A stretch of 64,000 bases of DNA from Candidatus Gallacutalibacter stercoravium (GCA_018716975.1 DVJE01000034.1:1-64000), one strand, 5' to 3'; positions 1 to 9,295 are shown, counted from the stretch's first letter. Notes: generated by a model not told the origin, from the sequence alone. Translations and numbers: made by a program.

Positions 1-1
1 A

Positions 2-676
2 ATGGAGGCAATGGAGCCCTTTGGCAGCGGAAATCCGGCGCCTTTATTCGGGCTGTTTGGCGTTTCGCTTCACGCTGTTCATCCGGTAGGGGGCGGCAAG
101 CATTTGCGGCTTTCTTTTACCAAAAAGGGAACCGAGTTTTCTGCCATGCGTTTTGGAACAACGCCGGAGCAGTTCCCCTATCAGCCTGGCGATGTGCTGG
201 ATTTGGCCGTGGCGTTGGACAAGTCTTCTTACCGAGGGCAAGAAAGCGTTACGATTATTATCCGAGAAATGCGCCTGACCGAAACAAAGCAAGAAGATTG
301 TTTACAGCAAAGCCGCTGGTTCGAAGCGGTGATGCGTGGCGAAGAGATTACGCCTGAGGCCGCCCGGGCGCTTTTACCCAACCGGGAGGAATGTGCGGCG
401 GTTTACCGCTATTTGCGTGCGTCAGGAGGTTGGCGGGTTGGTTTAAACGTACTCTTATACCGGTTGGGAGTACGCTCCATAGGTTACGGTAAGCTGGCGG
501 TAATCTTGCATATGATGGAGCAAAGCGGGCTTGTTTTGATTCAAATAGACGGCGACGCTTGGCAAATAGAGTTACAACAAACCACTGGTAAAGTGCATTT
601 AGAAGAGGCCGCTGTGTACCGCCGTTTGCGCGAGCAGGCGGAGAATCAACGGGGAAAGGGGGAAGCGTTTTCATGA
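2..676 (+). CDS. recJ: Single-stranded-DNA-specific exonuclease RecJ, C-terminal part (5' truncated by window)
   Basis: This is the tail of RecJ, the 5'-3' single-strand DNA exonuclease of recombination and mismatch repair. The reading frame is open to the window edge, and the first visible residues (EAMEPFGSGNPAPLF) match the conserved RecJ motif at the entry to the C-terminal OB-fold domain. The Met at position 2 is therefore internal, and the catalytic DHH/DHHA1 domains lie upstream of the window. About 224 residues are visible. The stop codon overlaps the relA ATG by 4 bases, indicating translational coupling. In many Firmicutes apt lies between recJ and relA; here it does not. Confidence 0.9.
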   Translation: MEAMEPFGSGNPAPLFGLFGVSLHAVHPVGGGKHLRLSFTKKGTEFSAMRFGTTPEQFPYQPGDVLDLAVALDKSSYRGQESVTIIIREMRLTETKQEDCLQQSRWFEAVMRGEEITPEAARALLPNREECAAVYRYLRASGGWRVGLNVLLYRLGVRSIGYGKLAVILHMMEQSGLVLIQIDGDAWQIELQQTTGKVHLEEAAVYRRLREQAENQRGKGEAFS

Positions 677-2859
677 CAGGAGCAGACAATGTGAATAAAA
701 CCTATGAAGAATTAGTGGCGCTGTTAAAGTCGAGCGAACGGGAATTTGATATGGATTTGATTGATCGTGCTTACCGGCTGGCTCTGTCCGCCCACGGGGA
801 TCAAAAGCGCCGATCCGGTATCCCGTATATTCTGCACCCCATTTCGGTGGGGTATATCCTGGTAGAGTTGGGGATGGACACCGAATCCATTGTGGCGGCG
901 TTGCTGCACGATGTGGTGGAAGATACCGCTGTAAATTTAGACGAGGTAAGGCGGCAGTTCGGGCAGGAGGTGGCCGGGCTGGTAGACGGTGTGACCAAAC
1001 TGGAGCGTATCCCTTATTCGTCGCGTGAAGAAGAGCAGGCAGAAAACCTGCGCAAAATGTTGCTGGCCATGGCGGACGATATACGGGTTATTATCATTAA
1101 GCTGGCCGACCGGCTGCATAATATCCGCACCATCGAATTTATGCCGGAACAAAAGCGGCGGGATAAGGCGCTTGAAACCATGGAGGTATACGCACCTATC
1201 GCGCACCGTTTGGGTATCCGCGCGGTGAAGGAGGAGCTGGAAGACAGATCGCTGCGTTGCCTGGATCCGGTGGCCTACCAAGAAATTGAAAACGCCCTGG
1301 CATTGAAGGCAGCGGATCGGGAAAAATTCATCGCAACTATCAAACAGCGAATTATCGACCGCGTATCCCCCATGATTCCCAATGTATACCTAGAGGGCCG
1401 CGTAAAGAGCATCAACGGCATATACCGAAAGGTGTTTGTTCAGGGCAAATCTATGGAGGAAATTTACGATATTTATGCAGTGCGCGTGATTGTAGATACG
1501 GTGAACGACTGCTACAATGTGCTGGGTATCATCCACGATATGTTCCGTCCGATTCCCAACCGTTTTAAAGACTATATTTCCACACCCAAACCCAATTTGT
1601 ACCAATCTCTGCATACCACGGTTATTTGCAAAGAAGGGATCCCCTTTGAGGTGCAGATCCGCACATGGGAGATGCACCACACGGCGGAATACGGTATTGC
1701 CGCCCACTGGAAATATAAGTTGGGGCTTGCCAAAACCGATTCGTTTGAAAAGCGATTGGTTTGGATCCGCCAAATGCTGGAAAACCAGCAGGATAACGAG
1801 GACGCAACCGATCTGGTGCGCACCATTAAATCGGATTTGGCGCCGGAAGAGGTATTCGTTTTTACCCCGAAGGGGGATGTGATAAGCCTGCCTACCGGGG
1901 CCACTGTAATCGATTTTGCCTATGCCATTCATAGCGCCGTAGGCAACCGTATGGTGGGCGCTAAGGTGGATAAACGCATTGTACCGTTGGACTACAAGGT
2001 AAAAACCGGCGAAATTGTCGAAATTCTTACCTCCAAAGAGGAAGGCAGAGGGCCGAGCCGGGATTGGTTGAAAATTGTGCACACCAGTGAGGCGCGCAAT
2101 AAGATACGCCAGTGGTTTAAACGGGAAAAACGGGATGAAAATATTGCCGAGGGCAAAAGCGAGGTGGAGCGTGAATTCCGGCGGGACGGCATCGATCTAT
2201 CTGCGCCTGATATGCAAGAGTTTTTGGCGGATATTGCCCGCCGCCAGCGCTGCAATTCTGTAGAAGATCTTTTTGCTGCCATTGGATACGGTGGGGTTAT
2301 CCTCTCGCGTATTATGCCGCGCATCAAAGAGGAATACCTAAAAAGAAAGGCCCCCGAACCGCCGGTAGAAATTCGGCAAAAGGCGCCGGCGCCTTCCTCC
2401 GGCAAGGCTTCCAGCGGTGTTGTTATCGAGGGAATCGACAATTGCCTTATCAAATTCTCTAAGTGCTGCAACCCTCTGCCCGGGGATGAAATCATTGGTT
2501 TTATCACCCGGGGGTATGGTGTATCTATCCATAAGCGCACTTGTAGCAATGTGCCTCGGGTTATTGCCGAAAGCCCTGAGCCCGACCGTTGGGTAAAAGC
2601 GCATTGGGCGGGGCGCGTGCAAGAGGACTTTAAGTCTACCCTTGAAATTGTTGCCAATGACAGAACCGGCTTGCTGGCCGATATCACCATTCAGCTTTCT
2701 AATATGCATATCTTTATCCACTCTCTTAATTCTAGGGAAACGAAGGATCACTTAGCGGTTATTTACCCAACGATTACGGTAAACGGCAAGGAACATCTGC
2801 AAGATGTGATGAATAAGCTTAGCAAGATAAACGGCGTTATTTCGGTAAATCGTTCATAG
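673..2859 (+). CDS. relA: Bifunctional (p)ppGpp synthetase/hydrolase (Rel)
   Basis: This makes and degrades the stringent-response alarmone (p)ppGpp in the cytoplasm. At 728 residues it has the length usual for Firmicutes Rel. Domains in order: an HD hydrolase domain with H79-D80 and E83-D84 in LLHDVVEDT, a RelA/SpoT synthetase domain (RVKSINGIYRKV, then the RFKDYISTPKPN motif), a TGS domain (starting EVFVFTPKGD), and a C-terminal ACT domain (TLEIVANDRTGLLADI). The intact HDxxED motif and the RFKDY motif suggest that both activities are kept. The ATG overlaps the recJ stop and the gene is followed 16 bases later by an MBL-fold gene, so it sits inside an operon. The D-Tyr deacylase gene often found downstream is absent. 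Confidence 0.96.
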   Translation: MTGADNVNKTYEELVALLKSSEREFDMDLIDRAYRLALSAHGDQKRRSGIPYILHPISVGYILVELGMDTESIVAALLHDVVEDTAVNLDEVRRQFGQEVAGLVDGVTKLERIPYSSREEEQAENLRKMLLAMADDIRVIIIKLADRLHNIRTIEFMPEQKRRDKALETMEVYAPIAHRLGIRAVKEELEDRSLRCLDPVAYQEIENALALKAADREKFIATIKQRIIDRVSPMIPNVYLEGRVKSINGIYRKVFVQGKSMEEIYDIYAVRVIVDTVNDCYNVLGIIHDMFRPIPNRFKDYISTPKPNLYQSLHTTVICKEGIPFEVQIRTWEMHHTAEYGIAAHWKYKLGLAKTDSFEKRLVWIRQMLENQQDNEDATDLVRTIKSDLAPEEVFVFTPKGDVISLPTGATVIDFAYAIHSAVGNRMVGAKVDKRIVPLDYKVKTGEIVEILTSKEEGRGPSRDWLKIVHTSEARNKIRQWFKREKRDENIAEGKSEVEREFRRDGIDLSAPDMQEFLADIARRQRCNSVEDLFAAIGYGGVILSRIMPRIKEEYLKRKAPEPPVEIRQKAPAPSSGKASSGVVIEGIDNCLIKFSKCCNPLPGDEIIGFITRGYGVSIHKRTCSNVPRVIAESPEPDRWVKAHWAGRVQEDFKSTLEIVANDRTGLLADITIQLSNMHIFIHSLNSRETKDHLAVIYPTITVNGKEHLQDVMNKLSKINGVISVNRS

Positions 2860-2875
2860 TCTAGAAAGGAGCCTT

Positions 2876-3523
2876 ATGAAATTAATTCAGCAAACGGTAG
2901 GTATGATAAGTACCAACTGTTATTTTATACAAGACGAAACCAGCGGCCAAGCTGCCATCGTCGATCCGGGCGGGGTATCACAATTGGTAGACAAGGCTGT
3001 TTCTGAAACCGGCAGGCAGAATGTGCGGTATATTTTGCTGACCCACGGCCACTTTGATCATATTGCTGCTGTGAAACATTACCAGCAGCTGACACAAGCT
3101 CAGGTGGTCATTCAAAAGCAGGATGTGCCGATGCTGGCTGATGAGAGTATCAATTTAGGCGGGGTGTATTTCCCCGGTGGAATGGAGCCGTTACAGGCGG
3201 ATATTGTATTACAAGACGGTGAAGAGTTGGCGTTGGGCAACAGCAAGATAAAACTGCTGCATACGCCGGGCCATACGGCAGGCAGCAGCTGCTATCTCAT
3301 AGGCGATTCGCTTTTTACCGGCGACACTTTAATGCACCAGAGCGTGGGGCGCACAGATTTTCCCACCGGGAATTACCAGCAGTTAAAATCCTCTTTGCAG
3401 CGGCTAAATGATTTAGAGGGGAACTATACCGTTTATCCGGGGCACGGCCCTGCCACAACACTGGCGTTTGAAAGGGCGAACAATCCTTTTTTGGGGAAGA
3501 ATTATTATGACGATATATATTAA
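2876..3523 (+). CDS. MBL-fold metallo-hydrolase (glyoxalase II-like)
   Basis: A 215-residue metallo-beta-lactamase-fold hydrolase. The metal-binding motif THGHFDHI (H57, H59, D61, H62) is present, as are the later ligands in HTPGHTAGS and the terminal GHGP motif. Small Firmicutes proteins of this type next to relA and hemZ are usually annotated as hydroxyacylglutathione-hydrolase-like. The substrate cannot be read from the sequence. A strong RBS (AGAAAGGAG) lies 6 bases before the ATG. The 3' end overlaps hemZ by 17 bases. Confidence 0.9.
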   Translation: MKLIQQTVGMISTNCYFIQDETSGQAAIVDPGGVSQLVDKAVSETGRQNVRYILLTHGHFDHIAAVKHYQQLTQAQVVIQKQDVPMLADESINLGGVYFPGGMEPLQADIVLQDGEELALGNSKIKLLHTPGHTAGSSCYLIGDSLFTGDTLMHQSVGRTDFPTGNYQQLKSSLQRLNDLEGNYTVYPGHGPATTLAFERANNPFLGKNYYDDIY

Positions 3524-4994
3524 AGGGCATGATTTTCACTATGAGATGGAAAACCTCTGCCGCGTTTTTTTCCCCAACGAAAAACTGACGGTAACCCGGG
3601 AACTAACCGGGATGCAGTCGGATCCCTCCTATGTATTTCTGGAGCGGCAACAAACGTCTGACGGCAACTATATCATCAGGGTTCATGTATTGGCACAAGG
3701 GGAAGAAGATTTTGCCAGTGAAACGATTGCTGGAGATGGCGAAGAAGCAGAGCAACAGTGCGAACGCCGTATGGCGGTGCTGCTGTACCGTATTCTAACA
3801 AAGCTTACCGGGATTGTTCCAAGTTGGGGGATTTTAACCGGCGTGCGTCCTATCAAGCTATTGCGGCGCTTGGTAGAAACAGAAGGAGGCGAGGCGCAGG
3901 CCAGCCGGTATTTTACCGATCAGCTGCTGGTTACGCCCGGCAAAACACAGTTGGCGTTGCAAACGATGCATGAGGAGCAACGGTTATTTGCCTTGTCTAG
4001 GCCGGAATCCTTTAGCTTATATGTGTCTATTCCTTTTTGCCCCACGCGGTGCGCCTACTGTTCCTTTGTTTCTCAAACCGTAGAGAGAGCGGCAAAATTG
4101 ATTCCAGACTATGTAGATTTGTTGTGCCAGGAGTTGGAGCAGACGGCTGCCATTGCTTCCGCGCTTTCATTGCGGCTAGAAACCATCTATTTTGGCGGCG
4201 GCACACCCACCACTTTAACGGCTCAGCAATTGGCCCGTTTGATCGAACAGGTGCGAAAATGTTTTGATTTAACCCATTGTCGGGAATTTACAGTAGAGGC
4301 AGGGCGGCCTGACACCATTACGGTGGAAAAGTTGCAGGCTTTGAAAGACGGCGGCGTGGATCGTATTAGTATCAATCCGCAAACGTTAAATGATGATGTG
4401 CTTGCCGCCATTGGCCGCAGGCATTCTGCCGCTCAGGTGCTGCAGGCGTATGATCTGGCCCGGCAAATGGGTGTTGACAATATCAACATGGATTTGATAG
4501 CCGGGTTGCCGCAGGATACGGCAGAAAGCTTTCAGGCCACGCTGGATCAGGTGGTGGGGCTCGCGCCTGAAAGCATAACGGTTCACACCTTAGCGATGAA
4601 ACGCTCTGCCCAATATACCCTGCAGGGCATGCGGCTTTATAAAGAGGCTTGTGAAACAGCGCAGGCGATGTTGGATTATAGCGATACCTTATTGCCAAAG
4701 CACGAATACAGCCCCTATTACCTGTATCGGCAAAGCCGCATGGTGGGCAATTTAGAAAACGTTGGGTGGTCGAAGCCCGGCAAAGAGGGGCTTTATAATG
4801 TTTATGCCATGGATGAAACCCATTCTGTGCTGGCCTGCGGTGCGGGTGCTGTAACCAAGCTGCGAGATCCCCACAGCAGCTATTTAGAGCGTGTATTCAA
4901 CTTTAAATATCCCTATGAATATATCTCGCGCTTTGATGAAATGCTGCAACGAAAAGAGAAAATACCGGCGTTTTATGAGGTTTATCGTCCTTAA
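3507..4994 (+). CDS. hemZ: Coproporphyrinogen dehydrogenase HemZ (radical SAM)
   Basis: An oxygen-independent coproporphyrinogen III oxidase-like radical SAM enzyme of the HemZ branch, 495 residues. The 4Fe-4S/SAM motif is visible as C178-PTR-C182-AY-C185, followed by the glycine-rich YFGGGTPTT and INPQTLNDDVL segments typical of HemN/HemZ. About 170 residues precede the radical SAM domain, as in HemZ and unlike HemN. I chose the ATG at 3507 over an in-frame start 39 bases upstream because it is preceded by GGGGAAGAA and gives a compact 17-base overlap with the MBL gene. Whether it decarboxylates coproporphyrinogen or another tetrapyrrole is not settled by sequence. Confidence 0.9.
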   Translation: MTIYIKGHDFHYEMENLCRVFFPNEKLTVTRELTGMQSDPSYVFLERQQTSDGNYIIRVHVLAQGEEDFASETIAGDGEEAEQQCERRMAVLLYRILTKLTGIVPSWGILTGVRPIKLLRRLVETEGGEAQASRYFTDQLLVTPGKTQLALQTMHEEQRLFALSRPESFSLYVSIPFCPTRCAYCSFVSQTVERAAKLIPDYVDLLCQELEQTAAIASALSLRLETIYFGGGTPTTLTAQQLARLIEQVRKCFDLTHCREFTVEAGRPDTITVEKLQALKDGGVDRISINPQTLNDDVLAAIGRRHSAAQVLQAYDLARQMGVDNINMDLIAGLPQDTAESFQATLDQVVGLAPESITVHTLAMKRSAQYTLQGMRLYKEACETAQAMLDYSDTLLPKHEYSPYYLYRQSRMVGNLENVGWSKPGKEGLYNVYAMDETHSVLACGAGAVTKLRDPHSSYLERVFNFKYPYEYISRFDEMLQRKEKIPAFYEVYRP

Positions 4995-5042
4995 AAAGGT
5001 GTAAGGGTAAGCATGATAATTTGCGGCAAAGGAGGTTTTTAC

Positions 5043-6005
5043 ATGATTCGCCTAGGAAATTCTTATCATAAGTTTATTTCTCATTTGGAAGAGATCAACG
5101 CCGCTGCATTGCAGCAGCCGGAACAGCTCATCCGTCAGGTAGAGCGGGTATTTCGGCTTAGCCTGCAGTTAATTACAGAAGAAATTGTGGATCAAAAGCC
5201 TGTTTGCCGGGTTGTGATGCTTTCCGGCCCGTCCAGCAGCGGCAAAACCACAGCGGCCCATCTGCTGTGCGAACGGCTGCACCAACATGGCATTGGCACG
5301 CAGGTGATCTCACTGGACGATTTTTATATGGGCGAAGGGCGCGCGCCGCTGCTCCCTGATGGGCACCACGATTATGAAGCGATTGAGGCTTTGGATATTC
5401 CTCAATTGCAGGCATGCTTGCTTAGCTTGTTAGAACACGGCTACTGTGATAAGCCTAACTTTGACTTTGCCGGCCGAAAACCTTTTGCCCATAAAACCCA
5501 TATCCAGCTAAAAGAGAACGAACTGGCGGTTGTTGAGGGCATTCATGCCCTAAATCCTATTATCACAGAGAATTTGCCTCAAACCGGGTTGTTAAAGCTG
5601 TATATCAGCGTTAAGCAAGGGATAAAAGACGAGGTGGGCGAGCTACTTTCTCCAAAAGATTTGCGCCTACTGCGGCGAATTGTGCGGGATTATAAGTTTC
5701 GCGGTATGGATCCGGAGCGCACATTAGACATGTGGCAGCGCGTGTGCAGAGGGGAGGACCTGTATATCCGCCCCTTTAAAAGAACCAGCGACTTTACCAT
5801 TAATTCTTTGCATATCTATGAGCCGTGTGTGCTTGGGCAAACGGCGTTGCCGCTGCTGGATGCTGTTTCTTCCAGTAGCCCCAGTTATCCTTATATTCAA
5901 TCTTTGGCCAGAGCTCTGCACCGCTTTGAACCCATTGACCCCGATTTGGTGCCGGAAGATTCTTTATTGCGTGAGTTTATCGGCCCAAAGAGCACTACTG
6001 TTTGA
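5043..6005 (+). CDS. Uridine kinase-like P-loop nucleoside kinase
   Basis: A 320-residue member of the phosphoribulokinase/uridine kinase family. Walker A is GPSSSGKTT at about residues 62-70; the SLDDFY segment and the later FKGMDPERTLDMW-like region (FRGMDPERTLDMW) match clostridial nucleoside kinases. Many clostridial relatives carry an extra N-terminal TGS/editing-like region of about 200 residues; this one does not. The start at 5043 is set by a near-perfect RBS (AAAGGAGGT) 7 bases upstream; the ATG at 5013 lacks one. It probably belongs to the recJ-relA-hemZ transcription unit. Confidence 0.85.
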   Translation: MIRLGNSYHKFISHLEEINAAALQQPEQLIRQVERVFRLSLQLITEEIVDQKPVCRVVMLSGPSSSGKTTAAHLLCERLHQHGIGTQVISLDDFYMGEGRAPLLPDGHHDYEAIEALDIPQLQACLLSLLEHGYCDKPNFDFAGRKPFAHKTHIQLKENELAVVEGIHALNPIITENLPQTGLLKLYISVKQGIKDEVGELLSPKDLRLLRRIVRDYKFRGMDPERTLDMWQRVCRGEDLYIRPFKRTSDFTINSLHIYEPCVLGQTALPLLDAVSSSSPSYPYIQSLARALHRFEPIDPDLVPEDSLLREFIGPKSTTV

Positions 6006-6165
6006 GCGGGTGAGTTAAAAATAAAAATCTATTTTCTATGTAACAAAGCTTTACATGGTGTTCATCAAATCGCATAAATGACGTTGTAAAATTGGAGTAA
6101 ATTGCAGATATCTATGGCATTTCGGATATTCGTATATATCAATAAACAGATAGGAGTGAATCAGA

Positions 6166-6663
6166 ATGGGTATCTTCGAGGATGTGGTCATCACTGCAAG
6201 ATCGGCGGTTAACCTGGTTGGAAAGAAAGCGGAACAGATTGTTGATGTGTCCAAGCTGCGTTTGACGGCTGCTGACTTAAACAACGAGATCGCCGAGCGG
6301 TATGAAGCTTTGGGAAAAATGGTGTACCGTGCCCGTAAAACGGGTGAGGGTTCCGACGCGCTGGTGGATGGCTGTGTGGAAGTGCTTGATAGACTGTATG
6401 AACAGCTGGATGAAATCAATGATCAGTTGGCGACGGCGCATAACCGCATCAAATGTAAAGCTTGCGGCTATGAAAATCTGCAAGATGCCGTCTTTTGCAG
6501 CAAATGCGGCGTAAAGCTTACTGCATCGGTGGAAAAAGAAGGCGACAAACAGGAGGATGGCGCTTGCAGCTGCGGCTGCGCAGAGAGCGAATGTGCGCAA
6601 GAAGAGAACGCGCAGGAGGCCGAACAGCAACCGTCTGAAGATGATGAAAAGAAAGCCGAATAA
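6166..6663 (+). CDS. Small coiled-coil protein with zinc ribbon and acidic Cys-rich tail
   Basis: I do not recognise a named family. The 165-residue product has an alpha-helical, probably coiled-coil first 100 residues, a zinc-ribbon motif C-KA-C-GYENLQDAVF-C-SK-C, then an acidic low-complexity tail with a second Cys cluster (CSCGCAESEC). No signal peptide or membrane segment is visible. Such proteins are common as uncharacterised zinc-ribbon proteins in Clostridia. It is preceded by TAGGAG and followed by its own terminator, so it is probably monocistronic. Confidence 0.75.
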   Translation: MGIFEDVVITARSAVNLVGKKAEQIVDVSKLRLTAADLNNEIAERYEALGKMVYRARKTGEGSDALVDGCVEVLDRLYEQLDEINDQLATAHNRIKCKACGYENLQDAVFCSKCGVKLTASVEKEGDKQEDGACSCGCAESECAQEENAQEAEQQPSEDDEKKAE

Positions 6664-6705
6664 AAAGCTTTACCCTACTAGGCGGTTTGTTTATAACTGA
6701 AAGAT

Positions 6706-6743
6706 GCGAGTGCTTTTGAATTTCTTCAAGGGCACTCATTTTT
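6706..6743 (+). terminator. Rho-independent terminator of the zinc-ribbon gene
   Basis: An inverted repeat GAGTGCTTTTGAA (6708-6720) / TTCAAGGGCACTC (6725-6737), with a 4-base loop and a following ATTTTTAT tract. Confidence 0.8.
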
Positions 6744-6988
6744 ATATCTTAGGAAGAATTATTAGAAAGTGCTGTTATGTCACGAAAATAGAGAATCATT
6801 AGCAAGGGGTGGTGAATGAAACGAGAGAGGGTATGCTGTGCAAGCGATAAAACGAAACCGTTAAGAAAGAACGGCTGATTTTCTATTATAAAGTTTGATA
6901 TGTTTTTGCAGTTGTTCTTATGGTACAAAGGGCATAATAGATGCGCAAACGCAAAATGAAAATTAACGGAACAAATTTTCGAAAATGC

Positions 6989-7017
6989 TTGACATTCCAA
7001 CAGGAAAAAGGTATGCT
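6989..7017 (+). promoter_or_regulatory. SigA-type promoter of the repair operon
   Basis: TTGACA at 6989-6994, a 17-base spacer, and TATGCT at 7012-7017. It is placed so that transcription would start at about 7024, just before the LexA box. Confidence 0.75.
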
Positions 7018-7030
7018 TATGATAGATTGA

Positions 7031-7042
7031 GAACAAACGTTC
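7031..7042. promoter_or_regulatory. LexA/DinR (SOS) operator
   Basis: GAACAAACGTTC followed by C matches the Firmicutes DinR box GAAC-RNRY-GTTY exactly. It lies immediately downstream of the promoter's expected start site, an ideal place for repression. A weaker relative, GAACAAATTTTC (6969-6980), lies just upstream of the -35 box. The matched box is seen directly; LexA binding is inferred. Confidence 0.85.
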
Positions 7043-7061
7043 CTGAAAAAGAGGATGCCGT

Positions 7062-8417
7062 ATGGATGTATTGGAAAAACTGACCATTTTGACTGATGCC
7101 GCTAAATACGACGTGGCCTGCACTTCCAGCGGAGTGGATAGGGAAGGAAAACCCGGCGCCACCGGCAGCGCGGTAGGGTGTGGGATTTGCCATGCTTTTG
7201 CCGCCGACGGACGCTGCATTTCGCTGTTCAAGGTTCTAATGACCAATTACTGCATCTATAACTGCAAATACTGCGTTAACCGTATTTCTAACGATGCGCC
7301 GCGTGCCGCCTTTACACCCAGAGAGTTGGCTGATTTAACGATGGGGTTTTACCGACGGAACTATATCGAGGGCCTGTTTGTTAGCTCGGGTATTATCCGT
7401 TCGCCGGACTACACCTGTGAGCGGCTAATAAAAACATTAGAGCTATTGCGCGGGCCTTATCGGTTTAACGGATATATCCACGTGAAAGCCATTCCGGGAG
7501 CGGACAGCAAGTTGATCGAGCGGTTGGGTCTGCTGGCGGATCGCATGAGCGTTAATATTGAGTTACCTTCCCAACAAAGCTTACAGCTGCTGGCGCCGGA
7601 TAAAACGAAGAATCATATTTTAAAGCCTATGGGTTTTATCCACAACCGGATTCAAGAAAACCGTTATGATATGGTGCGTTACCGCCATGCAACCAAATTC
7701 GCGCCGGCAGGGCAAAGCACGCAAATGATCATAGGCGCCACTCCAGATAGCGACTATCAGATATTAAACCTGGCAGAAGGGCTGTATCAAAAATATGCGC
7801 TCAAACGGGTTTTCTTTTCGGCCTACATGCCGGTGGCGGAGCATGCTTTGTTGCCTCCCGCCGGTTCGCCACCGCCGTTGCTACGGGAACACCGGTTGTA
7901 TCAAGCAGATTGGTTGCTCCGCTTTTACGGTTTTCAAGCCCGAGAACTGCTGGACGAAGCGCACCCCAATATCAACCCGCTGATGGACCCCAAGTGCAGC
8001 TGGGCTATCGCGCATATGGATTATTTCCCGGTAGAAGTGAACAAGGCCGATTATCACACCTTGCTGCGTGTTCCGGGCATTGGCGTGCGCAGCGCAAAGC
8101 GAATTATAGCGGCAAGAAAAAGCGGATCGTTGGATTACGCCGGGTTAAAGAAAATTGGGGTGGTGCTAAAACGGGCTCAGTATTTCATCACCTGTTCGGG
8201 TAAATTATTAGAGGGCCTGCGGGTAACGCCCGACGGGCTGCTAAGGGCGATGATTACCGAACAGGGCAGGCGTTTGTTGCCTCAGGAGGAGTATGAGCAG
8301 CTTTCTCTTTTTTCTCCGTTGCCTCAGCAGGCGGAGCAATCCCCCTTTTCGCCCAAACTATTGCAGGCGTGGAAAGATGCGGCAGCGCCCCCGCAGGAGA
8401 GGAGACGAGCGCTGTGA
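7062..8417 (+). CDS. Radical SAM putative DNA modification/repair protein (TIGR03916-like)
   Basis: A 451-residue radical SAM protein. The SAM cluster motif is C64-IYN-C68-KY-C71. Extra conserved cysteines precede it (C20, and C40-GI-C43 in GCGIC), which could hold another metal site. The C-terminal third has a helix-hairpin-helix (HTLLRVPGIGVRSAKRII), a non-specific DNA-binding element. The overall pattern matches the family described as putative DNA modification/repair radical SAM protein, known to co-occur with the TIGR03915 family encoded next door. The reaction is unknown. It is first in an operon behind a LexA box; its TGA overlaps the next GTG start. Confidence 0.88.
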   Translation: MDVLEKLTILTDAAKYDVACTSSGVDREGKPGATGSAVGCGICHAFAADGRCISLFKVLMTNYCIYNCKYCVNRISNDAPRAAFTPRELADLTMGFYRRNYIEGLFVSSGIIRSPDYTCERLIKTLELLRGPYRFNGYIHVKAIPGADSKLIERLGLLADRMSVNIELPSQQSLQLLAPDKTKNHILKPMGFIHNRIQENRYDMVRYRHATKFAPAGQSTQMIIGATPDSDYQILNLAEGLYQKYALKRVFFSAYMPVAEHALLPPAGSPPPLLREHRLYQADWLLRFYGFQARELLDEAHPNINPLMDPKCSWAIAHMDYFPVEVNKADYHTLLRVPGIGVRSAKRIIAARKSGSLDYAGLKKIGVVLKRAQYFITCSGKLLEGLRVTPDGLLRAMITEQGRRLLPQEEYEQLSLFSPLPQQAEQSPFSPKLLQAWKDAAAPPQERRRAL

Positions 8418-9295
8418 CGGGCAAAGAATTGGTATACCGCTACGACGGAAGTTTTGAAGGGCTTTTATGCTGTATTTTTGAAAGCTTTGTGCATAAAGAA
8501 CATCCGGTGGATATTTTATCGCAGGAGGAAGCACAGGGGTTGTTGTACCCAGAGCGATGGATTGAAACCGATGAGGCCCACGCGGATCGGGTGTTTATTT
8601 CGCTGCGTAGAAAGATTTCTGCCGAAGCCAGCCGCTTGGTGCAGGAGGGCTTTTTAACCTGCGCGCCGCAAAAGGAGCTTATGCTATATCGTTATGTATG
8701 TTTGGGCTACCGGTATGGCGCGGCTGTGACAAATATGTTGACAAATGACACGGTTAACGCGGTGAACAAAGCGGTGCAGCATTTGGGAAATGAGGCGCAT
8801 TTACTCAAAGGGTTTATCCGCTTTTCTGAGCATGCCGGTGCGCTCACTAGCGTTATCACTCCTAAAAACTGGGTGTTACCGCTATTGCAACCCCATTTTT
8901 GCGATCGTTACCCACAAGAGAATTTTTTAATTTACGACGCTACCCATCGCTCTGCATTGCTTTCACAACGTGGGGAATGGGCTATTGCGCCGCTGGACTC
9001 TTTTGAGCCGCCTCCGCCCGATTTAAAAGAGGCGGCTTTCCGGGCACTGTGGAAAAGGTTTTACGACACCATCGCCATTGAGGGTAGGTATAACCCGCGC
9101 TGCCGTATGAGCCACATGCCTAAGCGGTATTGGGGTAATATGACAGAACACTGCCAGCAACAGCTGCCCCAGCAGGTGACGATGGAGATGTTGCGCGCGC
9201 CTTCCGGCGCCCAAGCTGTGCCGTCGGGTACGGCGGAGAATAGCCGGCTGCTCAGGCCGCAGGCACAAAGAGAGGAAGAGCAAGCCGATGGATAG
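8414..9295 (+). CDS. TIGR03915-type putative DNA repair protein (DUF4130-like)
   Basis: A 293-residue protein beginning VTGKELVYRYDGSFEGLLC, matching the family's usual YDGSFEGLL opening; the C-terminal half has the FIRFSEHAG, LIYDATHR and MPKRYWGNMTE signatures. The family is linked by genomic context to the radical SAM protein upstream and in some relatives is fused to a uracil-DNA-glycosylase-like domain; no such fusion is seen here, since the protein ends soon after the MPKRYW motif. I chose the GTG at 8414, which overlaps the upstream stop and has GGAGAGGAG before it; the ATG at 8369 would add 15 unrelated residues. Confidence 0.85.
   Translation: MTGKELVYRYDGSFEGLLCCIFESFVHKEHPVDILSQEEAQGLLYPERWIETDEAHADRVFISLRRKISAEASRLVQEGFLTCAPQKELMLYRYVCLGYRYGAAVTNMLTNDTVNAVNKAVQHLGNEAHLLKGFIRFSEHAGALTSVITPKNWVLPLLQPHFCDRYPQENFLIYDATHRSALLSQRGEWAIAPLDSFEPPPPDLKEAAFRALWKRFYDTIAIEGRYNPRCRMSHMPKRYWGNMTEHCQQQLPQQVTMEMLRAPSGAQAVPSGTAENSRLLRPQAQREEEQADG

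Noticed and set aside
6749-7246. 165-codon minus frame across the LexA box
   Set aside because: Covers the promoter and the start of the radical SAM gene; no RBS or motif.
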